From the NCBI GenBank assembly GCA_035340715.1, contig DAOQTX010000014.1, positions 1 through 48,305 on the forward strand: a stretch of DNA of 48,305 nucleotides, written 5' to 3'. Source of the stretch: DAOQTX01 sp035340715 (lineage in GTDB: Bacteria > Bacteroidota > Bacteroidia > AKYH767-A > OLB10). The notes under the pieces were generated by a model. It saw only the letters and a program-made list of their open reading frames with translations, was not told the origin of the DNA and searched no databases. This document shows, in pieces, positions 40,741-48,305 of the stretch (position 1 is its first letter; every line of letters starts with the position of its first letter). Position numbers and translations under genes: made by a program.

Positions 40741-41385
40741 ATGAAAAGCAATAAAATTTCAGATGATATGATTCGTCACAATGATATGGACGGATATGTG
40801 AAAACGGAGAAGTACAATAAGGAGGTATTGGACAAACTAGCCTATCACTACAAAGGAATTATAGAGGGATTGGGAGAAAATGTTAATCGCGAAGGTCTGC
40901 TTAAAACACCCGAACGAGTTTCGAAAGCCATGCAGTTTTTAACTCATGGCTACGACCTTGATGCAGAGGCAATTTTAATGTCTGCTCGTTTTCAGGAAGA
41001 GTATCAGCAAATGGTAATTGTAAAAGATATAGAATTGTTCTCGCTATGCGAACATCATTTATTGCCTTTTTTTGGTAAAGCACATGTAGCCTATATACCC
41101 AATAAGTACATCGTTGGATTGAGTAAAATTCCGAGAGTAGTAGATGCCTATGCAAGACGATTGCAGGTGCAAGAGCGATTGGTTACCGAAATTCGAGATG
41201 TTATTCAGAAAACATTAAATCCTCTTGGAGTAGCGGTAGTTATTGAAGCGCAACATTTGTGCATGCAAATGAGAGGGATACAAAAACAAAATTCTGTAAC
41301 CACAACTTCTGCTTTTACCGGTGAATTTGAAAAAGATACCACCCGAAGTGAATTCATTCGTTTGATCTCAGCTAAATTGAGCTGA
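40741..41385 (+). CDS. folE: GTP cyclohydrolase I (type IA)
   Basis: The enzyme converts GTP to 7,8-dihydroneopterin triphosphate for folate and deazapurine synthesis. The 214-residue protein shows LLKTPERVSKAMQFLTHGY, the zinc site CEHHLLPFFGKAHVAYIPN, the SKIPRVVDAYARRLQVQERL helix and the second zinc cysteine in QHLCMQMRGI, followed by the STTTSAFTG-like TTTSAFTGEF. The N-terminal 35 residues are variable. It follows queD by 11 bp and abuts the convergent nucleoside transporter gene with no gap between stops. Confidence 0.96.
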   Translation: MKSNKISDDMIRHNDMDGYVKTEKYNKEVLDKLAYHYKGIIEGLGENVNREGLLKTPERVSKAMQFLTHGYDLDAEAILMSARFQEEYQQMVIVKDIELFSLCEHHLLPFFGKAHVAYIPNKYIVGLSKIPRVVDAYARRLQVQERLVTEIRDVIQKTLNPLGVAVVIEAQHLCMQMRGIQKQNSVTTTSAFTGEFEKDTTRSEFIRLISAKLS

Positions 41386-42678
41386 TTAAACTAAGAATCC
41401 TACTATACATGCGGTGAACAAGCAAGCCACTGTACCTCCAATAAGTGCTTTAATGCCTAACTGAGATAAGGTAGGGCGCTGATTAGGAGCAAGAGCCCCT
41501 ATGCCACCTATCTGAATTCCTATGCTGGCAAAGTTGGCGAAGCCACACAAAATATAAGTGGCCATGATTATGCTTCTCTCTTCATGAAAAGCAAGATTGG
41601 TTTTTAATCCACCAAGTGTAGTATAAGCAACAAATTCATTGAGTATCGTTTTCTCACCCAATAATTGCCCAACCAATAGAATATCTTCTTTACAAACACC
41701 TATTAACCAACTAATCGGAGCACCAATATAACCCAGCATAAATTGCAATGTAAAACTATCGTACTTCCCGTTACTAATGTAGGCTATGCGTTCATTCAAT
41801 CCACCAATATTCCCAATCACATCACTTAAAAAGTAATTTACCATAGCAATTAAGGCAATAAAAACAATCAACATAGCGCCAACATTTACTGCCAATTTCA
41901 CTCCATCGAGAGTGCCATTGGATATAGCCTCCAATACATTACTTCCTATTTTATCTTTTGAAATATCTAAGGTCTCATCAAATTTTTCGGTTTGTGGAAA
42001 CAACATTTTTGAAGCCACAATAGCGGCTGGTGCCGACATTACCGATGCAGCCAATAAATGAGTTGCATAGTAAAGTTGTTGTTGTGGATCGCTACCACCT
42101 AAAAACCCTATATAAGCGGCCATTACTCCTCCGGCAATAGTGGCCATTCCTCCTACCATTATACAAAGGATTTCCGATTTGTTCATGTTGGGCAGATAGT
42201 GTCTTATCAGTAAAGGTGCTTCGGTTTGTCCTAAGAAAATATTGGAAGCTGCTGAAAGACTTTCAGCACCTGACATGCGCATACTCTTACTCATTAGCCA
42301 TGCAAAAACATAAACGATCTTTTGAAGTACTCCTATATAAAACAAAAGGCTTGTGAGTGCCGCAAAGAAAACAATGGTAGGCAAAATCTGAAAGGCAAAT
42401 ATGAAACCAAGCGTATCAGAATACTCAGCTAGATTTCCAAAAAGAAATAATGATCCTTCTTTTGTAAAGGATAATATCTTGACAAAGAAATTTCCACCTA
42501 CTTCAAAAATATTTTTTACGAATGATACTTTTAGTACCGCAATAGCAAATAATATTTGCATAGTTAATCCGGTAAGGACAAGTTTCCAATTGATTTGTTT
42601 TCGGTTGTTGCTGAGTAAAAATAAAACCAGCACTAAAAAAAGTAATCCGAGACTGCCGCGTAATATGTGTTCCAGCAT
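41386..42678 (-). CDS. Concentrative nucleoside transporter (NupC family)
   Basis: The 430-residue polytopic protein has the CNT family marks: GSLFLFGNL, FAFQILPTIVFFAALTSLLFYIG, the SAASNIFLGQTEAPLLIRHYL substrate/Na+ loop, GGMATIAGGVMAAYIGFLGG and the C-terminal LCGFANFASIGIQIGGIGALAPNQR. Such proteins import nucleosides with Na+ or H+. The Gln-Thr-Glu motif is intact. It appears to be a single-gene unit convergent with folE. Confidence 0.93.
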   Translation of the reverse strand: MLEHILRGSLGLLFLVLVLFLLSNNRKQINWKLVLTGLTMQILFAIAVLKVSFVKNIFEVGGNFFVKILSFTKEGSLFLFGNLAEYSDTLGFIFAFQILPTIVFFAALTSLLFYIGVLQKIVYVFAWLMSKSMRMSGAESLSAASNIFLGQTEAPLLIRHYLPNMNKSEILCIMVGGMATIAGGVMAAYIGFLGGSDPQQQLYYATHLLAASVMSAPAAIVASKMLFPQTEKFDETLDISKDKIGSNVLEAISNGTLDGVKLAVNVGAMLIVFIALIAMVNYFLSDVIGNIGGLNERIAYISNGKYDSFTLQFMLGYIGAPISWLIGVCKEDILLVGQLLGEKTILNEFVAYTTLGGLKTNLAFHEERSIIMATYILCGFANFASIGIQIGGIGALAPNQRPTLSQLGIKALIGGTVACLFTACIVGFLV

Positions 42679-42748
42679 ACTGTATTTTCTTTTTACTGCT
42701 TCAAAATCAGAAGCTGCATGAATTAACTAGCCGAAAGTAAGAAAATGA

Positions 42749-43348
42749 TTAATTGTTTTTACGTCTTTGCAATTCATCTCTAATCTGACTGGCACGCTCA
42801 TAGGCTTCTTCGTCTATTGCTTTCATCAGATTTTCTTGCAATTCATCATTCGACATGCTTTGTAGATTATTGCTTTTGCTTTCAGGTTTGCTACTGCTCA
42901 CCTTTGCCGGAGTCGCTTTGGGTTCTTTTTCTTTATCGTCTTCAATCACAACTCCTGCTTGTTCCATGATAAACTCGTAGGTATAAACATTGCATTTAAA
43001 ACGCAATGCTAAGGCAATGGCATCCGAAGTACGAGCGTCAATTTCTTTCACAGTTGTGCCGTCTGTACAAATAATTTTACTGTGAAATACACTTTCTTTT
43101 ATGTTGTAGATTACTACTTCAGTAATACGAATGTCGAACTCTTTGCAAATATCTCGCATCAAATCATGTGTGAGTGGTCGAGCTGGTTTTAAGTTTTCGA
43201 GTTCAACTGCTATGGCTTGGGCTTCAAACCCGCCAATGACGATGGGCAATCGCCTGTTGTTGTTCTCTTCAGCCAAAAGCAGGACATAAGACCCCGACTG
43301 ATTATGACTAAGGGTTAAACCCATTAATGCCAATTTTACTTTCTTCAT
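42749..43348 (-). CDS. Bifunctional nuclease (DUF151) domain protein with C-terminal UVR motif
   Basis: The 199-residue protein has an N-terminal BFN/DUF151 domain (about 1-130: LPIVIGGFEAQAIAVELE, RPLTHDLMRDICKEF, VKEIDARTSDAIALALRF). A Lys/Ser/Pro-rich linker follows (about 138-160), then a UvrB/UvrC-type helical hairpin (about 163-197: LQENLMKAIDEEAYERASQIRDEL). Plant relatives have nuclease activity and the Thermotoga homologue was structurally described; the cellular role is unknown. The UVR motif suggests contact with a partner such as a Clp/McsA-type or repair protein. It lies downstream of etfA on the same strand, 117 bp away. Confidence 0.88.
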   Translation of the reverse strand: MKKVKLALMGLTLSHNQSGSYVLLLAEENNNRRLPIVIGGFEAQAIAVELENLKPARPLTHDLMRDICKEFDIRITEVVIYNIKESVFHSKIICTDGTTVKEIDARTSDAIALALRFKCNVYTYEFIMEQAGVVIEDDKEKEPKATPAKVSSSKPESKSNNLQSMSNDELQENLMKAIDEEAYERASQIRDELQRRKNN

Positions 43349-43464
43349 GCAAGCTCTGTTTCTTTCAGATTTTAGCGCTCTTTTTTCGAAATTTGCTAAA
43401 GCCGATCTAAATATACAAATTATTCAACGAGGTTAAAGTTGTAAAAAATGGTTGATCGATTGTA

Positions 43465-44424
43465 TCAGGCACCCTTAAACTTTTTCACAGCATCGATCAG
43501 TTTTGGTAACACTTCAAATGCATCTCCGACTATGCCATAATCGGCCGCTTTGAAGAATGGTGCTTCAGGATCTTTATTAATAACTACGATTACTTTTGAT
43601 GAACTTACACCGGCCAAATGTTGTATGGCTCCTGAAATTCCGATAGCGATGTACAAGTTTGGACTGATAGCTATTCCTGTTTGACCAACGTGTTCGCTAT
43701 GTGGTCGCCAGTCGGCATCCGATACCGGTTTTGAACAAGCAGTTGCAGCACCTAACAACGAGGCCAACTCTTCAATCATGCCCCAGTTTTCTGGACCTTT
43801 CATTCCTCTGCCTGCCGAAACCACTAATTCTGCTTCGGGCAAAGAAATTTTTCCTTCGGCTTTGATGCTTTCCTTTATTAGAACACGATTGTTTAAAGCA
43901 CTATCAGCAATACTAAATTCCTCGACCTCACAGTTCACTGCATTTTCCTTCGCTGAAAAAACATTGGCAGCTACCGACAGTACTTTTGTTTCAGATAATA
44001 GGCTCACATCTGCAAATGCTTTGCCACTGTATGCTCCTGTTCGAACGGTAAATCCGTTTGAGGTGTCGGGCAATGCTACAACCGAATCAACATAACCGGC
44101 TTTTAGTTTTATGGCTACCCTGGGTGCGATGCCTTTTCCTGAAAATGATGCAGGAATTACAATGGTTTTTGCAGCACATTTTGCGGCCGCTTCAGATACC
44201 ATAGCACTATGGCTTTCGGCATTGAAGCTATTTACATTGGTGGCTTTATACATTTTTGACAAACCATGTTTTCCGGCCACAGTCGCTAATGATGAATCGG
44301 TATTTCCCGGGCAAACACCAAAAATGTCTTTCCCACCATTCATGGCATAAGCATAAGAAATGGCTTCGAGAGTTGATTTTTTAAGAGAATTGTTTTCGTG
44401 TTCTAAATATATAAGTACAGACAT
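43465..44424 (-). CDS. etfA: Electron transfer flavoprotein alpha subunit
   Basis: The 319-residue protein has an N-terminal adenine-nucleotide-alpha-hydrolase-like domain and the C-terminal FAD-binding domain with the family signature (VSAGRGMKGPENWG, then ACSKPVSDADWRPHSEHVGQTGIAISPNLYIAIGISGAIQHLAG and VVINKDPEAPFFKAADYGIVGD). With EtfB it accepts electrons from acyl-CoA and related dehydrogenases and passes them to the quinone pool. It follows etfB by 21 bp. The dehydrogenases it serves are not in this window. Confidence 0.96.
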   Translation of the reverse strand: MSVLIYLEHENNSLKKSTLEAISYAYAMNGGKDIFGVCPGNTDSSLATVAGKHGLSKMYKATNVNSFNAESHSAMVSEAAAKCAAKTIVIPASFSGKGIAPRVAIKLKAGYVDSVVALPDTSNGFTVRTGAYSGKAFADVSLLSETKVLSVAANVFSAKENAVNCEVEEFSIADSALNNRVLIKESIKAEGKISLPEAELVVSAGRGMKGPENWGMIEELASLLGAATACSKPVSDADWRPHSEHVGQTGIAISPNLYIAIGISGAIQHLAGVSSSKVIVVINKDPEAPFFKAADYGIVGDAFEVLPKLIDAVKKFKGA

Positions 44425-44445
44425 GATTTTTTTCAGATTAATGAT

Positions 44446-45183
44446 TTAAATAACTTTTGCTTCGTTGTGCAACAAGTCGATAAGTTCTGTTGCTTTTTCG
44501 GCTTCAATGAGTTTTACCTGGCCACGAGGTTTGGGTTTATCGTACGATTGTACTTTGCTCAATTCATCTGCAGCAACTGCCGCTACTACATTGAGCGGTT
44601 TACTACGGGCGCCCATAATACCTCTCATGTTTGGAATTCGGGGTTCAGCCATTCCTTCTGATGCACTGATGCACATGGGTAAGGAACATGTGAGTATTTC
44701 TTTTCCTCCTTCAATTTCTCTTTCTAAAGTAGCGTCATTTCCATTCAGATCGAGCTTTTTGCAAACACTCACTGAAGGCATTGAAAGTAATTCGCCCAAC
44801 ATTCCACATAGCTGAGCTCCATTATAGTCGATGGATTCTCTTCCGGTTAAAATCAAATCAAAAGATTGATCTTTGGCATAGTTGGCTATTTGCACTGCCG
44901 TGAAATATGCATCGCGAGGGGCGGCATCTATACGCACGGCATCGGTAGCACCAATGGCCAAAGCTTTGCGAAGTGTTGCCTCTGTAGTAGCATCGCCTAC
45001 ATTGATTACGGTAACAGTGCCTGCACTGGCTTCGCTTAGTTCTAATGCGCGTGTTAAAGCAATTTCATCATAAGGGTTGATGACAAACTGAATACCGGCC
45101 GATGAAAATTCTTTTTGATCGGCACTAAAGTTGATTTTTGAGGTGGTGTCGGGAACGTGAGAAATACAAACTAATATTTTCAT
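44446..45183 (-). CDS. etfB: Electron transfer flavoprotein beta subunit
   Basis: The 245-residue subunit has MKILVCISHVPDTTSKI at the start, FVINPYDEIALTRALEL, VINVGDATTEATLRKALAIGATDAVRI (AMP-binding region), LTGRESIDYNGAQLCGMLGELL and a C-terminal PRIPNMRGIMGARSKPL. ATG 45183 is chosen over one 36 bp upstream because it gives the standard N-terminus. A complete promoter (TTTG-N18-TAACTTTG) lies just upstream. First gene of the etfBA unit; it diverges from the TPR gene. Confidence 0.96.
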   Translation of the reverse strand: MKILVCISHVPDTTSKINFSADQKEFSSAGIQFVINPYDEIALTRALELSEASAGTVTVINVGDATTEATLRKALAIGATDAVRIDAAPRDAYFTAVQIANYAKDQSFDLILTGRESIDYNGAQLCGMLGELLSMPSVSVCKKLDLNGNDATLEREIEGGKEILTCSLPMCISASEGMAEPRIPNMRGIMGARSKPLNVVAAVAADELSKVQSYDKPKPRGQVKLIEAEKATELIDLLHNEAKVI

Positions 45184-45206
45184 TAAAGCATTATTTTTAT
45201 AGCGTG

Positions 45207-45236
45207 CAAAGTTAAGCATATAAAAATAGCACCAAA
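45207..45236 (-). promoter_or_regulatory. Promoter of etfBA
   Basis: On the minus strand TTTG (45233-45236) is followed after 18 bp by TAACTTTG (45207-45214) and CA. The predicted leader is about 18 nt. This is one of the two complete -33/-7 matches in the window. Confidence 0.7.
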
Positions 45237-45249
45237 ACCAATTGTAATT

Positions 45250-45579
45250 ATGTCATCAGAAAAACGTATTGAAATTTTAAAAAGCTACATTTTAAAAGAC
45301 CCGAAAGATTTTTTTAGTAAGTATGCCTTGTCGCTTGAGTTTATTGCCGGAAATCGTGATGAGGAAGCCATTGTTTTGTTGAAGGAAATTATACAAGCCA
45401 ATCCACAATACTTGCCTGCTTATTATCAATTGGGCAAGTTGATGGAGAAATATAATAATGCTGAGGAGGCCATCATTGTCTATGAACAGGGAATGGAAGT
45501 GGCGCGCGAACAATACGATACTAAAACCTATAATGAATTGAGCCAGGCAGTAGATGGTATTCGGATGAACGAAGAATAA
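45250..45579 (+). CDS. Small TPR-repeat protein
   Basis: The 109-residue protein consists almost wholly of about two and a half tetratricopeptide repeats: KDFFSKYALSLEFIAGNRDEEAIVLLKEII, then PQYLPAYYQLGKLMEKYNNAEEAIIVYEQGM, then a partial third. No signal peptide, so probably a cytoplasmic scaffold for a protein partner. It lies between etfB (divergent, 66 bp) and pdhB (same strand, 61 bp, with its own -7 box). Function unknown. Confidence 0.85.
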   Translation: MSSEKRIEILKSYILKDPKDFFSKYALSLEFIAGNRDEEAIVLLKEIIQANPQYLPAYYQLGKLMEKYNNAEEAIIVYEQGMEVAREQYDTKTYNELSQAVDGIRMNEE

Positions 45580-45596
45580 GATTTACTTTGTTTGAT

Positions 45597-45604
45597 TACC
45601 TTTG
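45597..45604 (+). promoter_or_regulatory. -7 box for pdhB
   Basis: TACCTTTG followed by C, about 36 bp before the pdhB ATG. No convincing -33 box. Confidence 0.5.
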
Positions 45605-45640
45605 CTCCGCTTTTTTTAAAAACTGAGTCAATACCAAAAC

Positions 45641-46621
45641 ATGAGAGAAATACAATTTAGAGAGGCTCTTCGAGAAGCCATGAGTGAAGAAATGCGCAGA
45701 GATGAGCGTGTTTTTTTAATGGGTGAAGAAGTAGCCGAATACAATGGTGCCTACAAAGTAAGCCAGGGAATGCTCGATGAGTTTGGTCCGCAAAGAGTGG
45801 TTGATACGCCAATAGCCGAACTTGGTTTTGCAGGTATAGGAGTAGGAGCGGCCATGCGTGGCTTACGCCCCATTATCGAGTTTATGACGTTTAATTTTTC
45901 ACTCGTTGCTATTGATCAGGTAGTTAATTCGGCTGCAAAAATGATGAGCATGTCCGGTGGACATTTTCATGTGCCTATGGTTTTTAGAGGGCCTACCGGT
46001 TCGGCCGGAATGCTGAGTTCTCAACACTCACAAGCATTTGAAAACTGGTATGCGAATTGCCCGGGATTGAAGGTTGTGGTGCCATCGAATCCTGCCGATG
46101 CAAAAGGTTTGCTTAAGTCGGCTATACGCGATGATGACCCTGTTATTTTTATGGAAAGCGAACAGATGTATGGCGATAAAGGTGCAGTGCCCGAAGGAGA
46201 ATATTTGATGCCAATAGGAGTGGCCGATATAAAACGCGAAGGCAGCGATGTGAGCATTGTGTCTTTTGGAAAAATGATGAAGATTGCTCTTGCTGCTGCT
46301 GATGAGTTGGCTAAAGAAAATATAAATGCAGAAGTAATAGATTTGCGCAGTGTGCGACCGATTGATTATGCTGCAGTGGTGAATTCGGTAAAGAAAACCA
46401 ATCGGTTGGTTATCGTTGAAGAATCGTGGCCACTGGCGAGTATTGCCAGCGAAGTTGGTTTTCATGTTCAGCGCCATGCATTCGACTATTTGGATAGTCC
46501 TGTATTGCGTGTGATGGGAGGGGATGTTCCCTTACCCTATGCTCCAACTTTGATTGAAGCCTACCTACCCAATCCTAAAAGAGTTATAGAAGCTGTGAAG
46601 CAAGTGATGTATTTGTTATAA
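45641..46621 (+). CDS. pdhB: Pyruvate dehydrogenase E1 component, beta subunit
   Basis: With the alpha subunit this thiamine-diphosphate enzyme decarboxylates pyruvate and acylates the E2 lipoyl group. The 326-residue subunit shows QFREALREAMSEEMRRDERVFLMGEEVAEYNGAYKVSQGM, DTPIAELGFAGIGVGAAM, the GGHFHVPMVFRGPTG loop, SQHSQAFENWYANCPGLKVVVPS and a C-terminal VVIVEESWP-like IVEESWPLASIASEV. The pyruvate rather than branched-chain assignment rests on overall resemblance and is less sure than the family. No pdhA or E2 gene is adjacent; separate E1 genes are usual in this phylum. Confidence 0.92.
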   Translation: MREIQFREALREAMSEEMRRDERVFLMGEEVAEYNGAYKVSQGMLDEFGPQRVVDTPIAELGFAGIGVGAAMRGLRPIIEFMTFNFSLVAIDQVVNSAAKMMSMSGGHFHVPMVFRGPTGSAGMLSSQHSQAFENWYANCPGLKVVVPSNPADAKGLLKSAIRDDDPVIFMESEQMYGDKGAVPEGEYLMPIGVADIKREGSDVSIVSFGKMMKIALAAADELAKENINAEVIDLRSVRPIDYAAVVNSVKKTNRLVIVEESWPLASIASEVGFHVQRHAFDYLDSPVLRVMGGDVPLPYAPTLIEAYLPNPKRVIEAVKQVMYLL

Positions 46622-46674
46622 GGGGTATTAGAGCTTGTAGCAATTACTTATGGCCATTGTTGGCATTTCGTATT

Positions 46675-47214
46675 TTATTCTTTTCGTTTATAATGTATCT
46701 GTGTTATTTGATTTAGAAATGTTTTTGTTCCAATTAGTTCGAAATTCAGTTCGTTTGGCAAATCTCCGAATAGTGCAGATCCACCACCTAATAAAATTGG
46801 AATTATGGTAAGTGTCATTTCGTCAATCAAATCTTCTTTAAGAAAATTCCTTATTGTTGTTCCTCCATCAATATAAAGTTTATGGTACCCTTTGTCGTGA
46901 ATTTGTTTCACAACATTTTTTAACTCTCCTTTTATCAAAATGGCCTTGTCTATATGTGATTCAGGGACTTCATACAAGGAATTGCTCAAAACAAATACAG
47001 GTTTGTTGTACGGCCAATCGACATCAAATCCGAGTACGGTTTCAAATGTTTTTCTGCCCATTACTAGTGCATCAATACCAAGGATGAATTCTCCATATCC
47101 CATATCATCTTTATTGGGATTTTGAACATACTGTAGCCAATCGAGGCCACCATTTCTGTCGCTCAAGTAGCCATCAATGCTTGTTGCAATAAACACACAA
47201 TTTTTCTTGTTCAT
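46675..47214 (-). CDS. Dihydrofolate reductase family protein (RibD C-terminal-like)
   Basis: The 179-residue protein has the RibD-C/DHFR-like fold marks: VFIATSIDGYLSDRNGGLDWL at the start, GIDALVMGRKTFETVLGF, WPYNKPVFVLSN, KLYIDGGTTIRNFL and ELTLTIIPILLGGG-like DEMTLTIIPILLGGGSALFG. Members are NADPH-dependent reductases; most are not true DHFR and their substrates are unknown. No riboflavin genes are nearby. It converges on pdhB, and is followed upstream by a DUF6090-type gene in what looks like an accessory region. Confidence 0.88.
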   Translation of the reverse strand: MNKKNCVFIATSIDGYLSDRNGGLDWLQYVQNPNKDDMGYGEFILGIDALVMGRKTFETVLGFDVDWPYNKPVFVLSNSLYEVPESHIDKAILIKGELKNVVKQIHDKGYHKLYIDGGTTIRNFLKEDLIDEMTLTIIPILLGGGSALFGDLPNELNFELIGTKTFLNQITQIHYKRKE

Positions 47215-47320
47215 TTTTTAAATCTTTTATTTGACAGAATGAATGCAACAGTTTTCTTAATGAGCAATTGAATGGGTGTGCAATTGCAATTACGTATAGA
47301 CACTATTGTACTTCCATTAT

Positions 47321-48103
47321 TTATTTCTCTTCACATTTACTTTTTAATCGTTCCTTTAAGTTATTGGTTTCCTGCAAGAGTAAGTTATAGAGTTCAATTT
47401 GTCTTGAATTTGTTCCAACGAATTCCAATGATTCATTTAGCAATCTCGTTCTCATTTGAGAAGTTAGTATGTTATCATCAAAAGAAAGAACGGAAACCTT
47501 CAGATCTTCGTCCAGCCCATTTTTAAATCTACCATCTCTGACTGAAGCTTCGATAGAGCCATTTGCAAAATAATTATTGTGTGCAAATGCAATATCCACC
47601 GCGTGTTTTCCATTGATCATTATTATGCTCTTTAACTCTTCAACTCTATTGAAATAATGATTCAGCGCTTTAATGATAGACTTATCAGAGATTATATTAA
47701 GGTTAGCTCCAGATTTTAAATCTTCGTAAGCTGAATTGTTTGGTTCAAAATCGGAATAGATAGCTTTTCCTGACAAAGATATTTGTGTCCCAATCTCAAT
47801 TTTTTTGGAACTATCATTTAGAAGTAATCTGACAGATTCATTCGAAGCCACAAGGCGTTCTTCAGCTAACTGTAATAGGTTTTGTATTTGTTCATCGTCA
47901 AGTTTAATATCGTCCAACAACCGACAATAGTATTCCTTTTCTAATTTTATTTGTTTTTGGTGGTCGTTCCATTCATTTAGCTGTAGGGCTATAAGAATCC
48001 CAATCACTACAAGTATTATTTCTCCGACTGCATAAATCAGATACTTATTGAATTTATTTTCAGAGAGTAATTTTTGTCTAATTTTTCTAAAGAATTTTAT
48101 CAT
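47321..48103 (-). CDS. DUF6090-type single-pass membrane protein
   Basis: The 260-residue protein begins FFRKIRQKLLSENKFNKYLI, then one membrane segment (about 24-42, YAVGEIILVVIGILIALQLNEWN), the highly conserved start of the DUF6090 family that is widespread and often multicopy in Bacteroidota. The rest (about 45-260) is mostly helical, soluble and charged, probably periplasmic. No catalytic motif is seen and the function is unknown. Its start lies 9 bp from a large inverted repeat. Confidence 0.85.
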   Translation of the reverse strand: MIKFFRKIRQKLLSENKFNKYLIYAVGEIILVVIGILIALQLNEWNDHQKQIKLEKEYYCRLLDDIKLDDEQIQNLLQLAEERLVASNESVRLLLNDSSKKIEIGTQISLSGKAIYSDFEPNNSAYEDLKSGANLNIISDKSIIKALNHYFNRVEELKSIIMINGKHAVDIAFAHNNYFANGSIEASVRDGRFKNGLDEDLKVSVLSFDDNILTSQMRTRLLNESLEFVGTNSRQIELYNLLLQETNNLKERLKSKCEEK

Positions 48104-48111
48104 TAGTTAGC

Positions 48112-48272
48112 GGTTGGTTATTATGAAGCACAACGACCCGTGTTTATGACGGCTGCGGCTTTCGAAGCTGCGTCTTGTCCCACGTGCCGAAACGTAATAC
48201 AGAAACTTAACTTCAAATTAACACGGTACCTGCAGCTGGCATAAACACATTGTGCTTGTTGCACAACTAACC
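48112..48272. repeat. 161-bp imperfect inverted repeat (potential cruciform/structured element)
   Basis: The left arm (48112-48154) and the reverse complement of the right arm (48234-48272) share GGTT-GTT at the outer end, then AAGCACAA and GTGTTTATG as perfect blocks, then an inner xCxGCT. The spacer (48155-48233) contains its own hairpin (GCGGCTT/AAGCTGC around TCG, from about 48155) and the palindromes CACGTG, GGTACC and CTGCAG. It lies beside an accessory-looking gene. It is more GC-rich than the surrounding DNA. A recombination site or a mobile structured repeat is possible; it does not match classic attC ends. Confidence 0.6.
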
Positions 48273-48305
48273 AAAAATAGTGAATAAGTTTTTGTGTTTT
48301 CAGGC

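Noticed and set aside
48112..48272. Classic integron attC site
   Set aside because: The outer ends do not show RYYYAAC on the left and GTTRRRY on the right, and no integrase gene is in the window.
1..48305. tRNA, rRNA, CRISPR arrays, insertion sequences or prophage
   Set aside because: Intergenic regions are short and none shows the cloverleaf ends, regular direct repeats, transposase motifs or phage genes needed to support such a call.

Overview
The window looks like an AT-rich chromosomal segment of a member of the Bacteroidota (Bacteroidetes). The evidence is: type IX secretion (T9SS) C-terminal sorting domains on two large secreted proteins; a short 287-residue primary sigma factor; recurrent -7 promoter boxes of the form TAnnTTTG with very short leaders; a bacterial geranylgeranylglyceryl-phosphate synthase; the futalosine menaquinone enzymes MqnB and MqnD; and a SusC/TonB-type receptor under a TPP riboswitch. 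One 100-N assembly gap (38950-39049) is flanked by identical 55-bp ends, as expected of a draft short-read assembly. The lineage below phylum cannot be fixed from this sequence; the futalosine route argues against most classical-Men flavobacteria.

Layout. 1-3375: a phosphorelay hybrid kinase (5' truncated by the window) and an NtrC-like AAA+ response regulator without a DNA-binding domain. 3532-8395: a three-gene unit in which two proteins with similar N-terminal membrane anchors flank a 1138-residue T9SS cargo. 8443-11625: ahcY, GGGP synthase and an AraC regulator. 11710-15324: a PnuC-type vitamin transporter, a NadR-like kinase, then a promoter plus TPP riboswitch driving a TonB-dependent receptor. 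15360-20062: an SRPBCC protein, an acyltransferase, a metal-binding-type lipoprotein and a K+-dependent membrane pyrophosphatase carrying an unusual 17-cysteine tail. 20287-22979: a multi-PAS histidine kinase with a single-domain response regulator. 23326-25653: a secreted CotH-kinase/lamin-tail protein.

25748-29159 is a reactive-sulfur module: a TauE/SafE permease, a CstB-like persulfide dioxygenase-rhodanese and two half-size YeeE/YedE proteins. Both promoters carry a CRP/FNR-like TGTGA-N6-TnACn site at exactly the same distance from a similar -7 box, suggesting co-activation by one Crp/Fnr-family protein. 29137-38887 is mostly housekeeping: LOG protein, rpoD, AI-2E-type permease, alaS, an M23 peptidase, a MerR regulator, and the mqnD-hldD-gtrA operon. 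39123-46621 continues with a small GldM-C-terminus-like secreted protein, mqnB, queD-folE, a nucleoside transporter, a bifunctional nuclease, etfBA, a TPR protein and pdhB. The right end (46675-48305) carries a RibD/DHFR-like reductase, a DUF6090-type membrane protein and a 161-bp imperfect inverted repeat, and looks more accessory than the rest.

No tRNA, rRNA, CRISPR array, insertion sequence or phage gene was seen. No wholly new multi-gene system is proved here. The most unusual items are the cysteine-rich pyrophosphatase tail beside a metal-binding-type lipoprotein, the twin sulfur promoters, the anchored T9SS trio, and the terminal inverted repeat.
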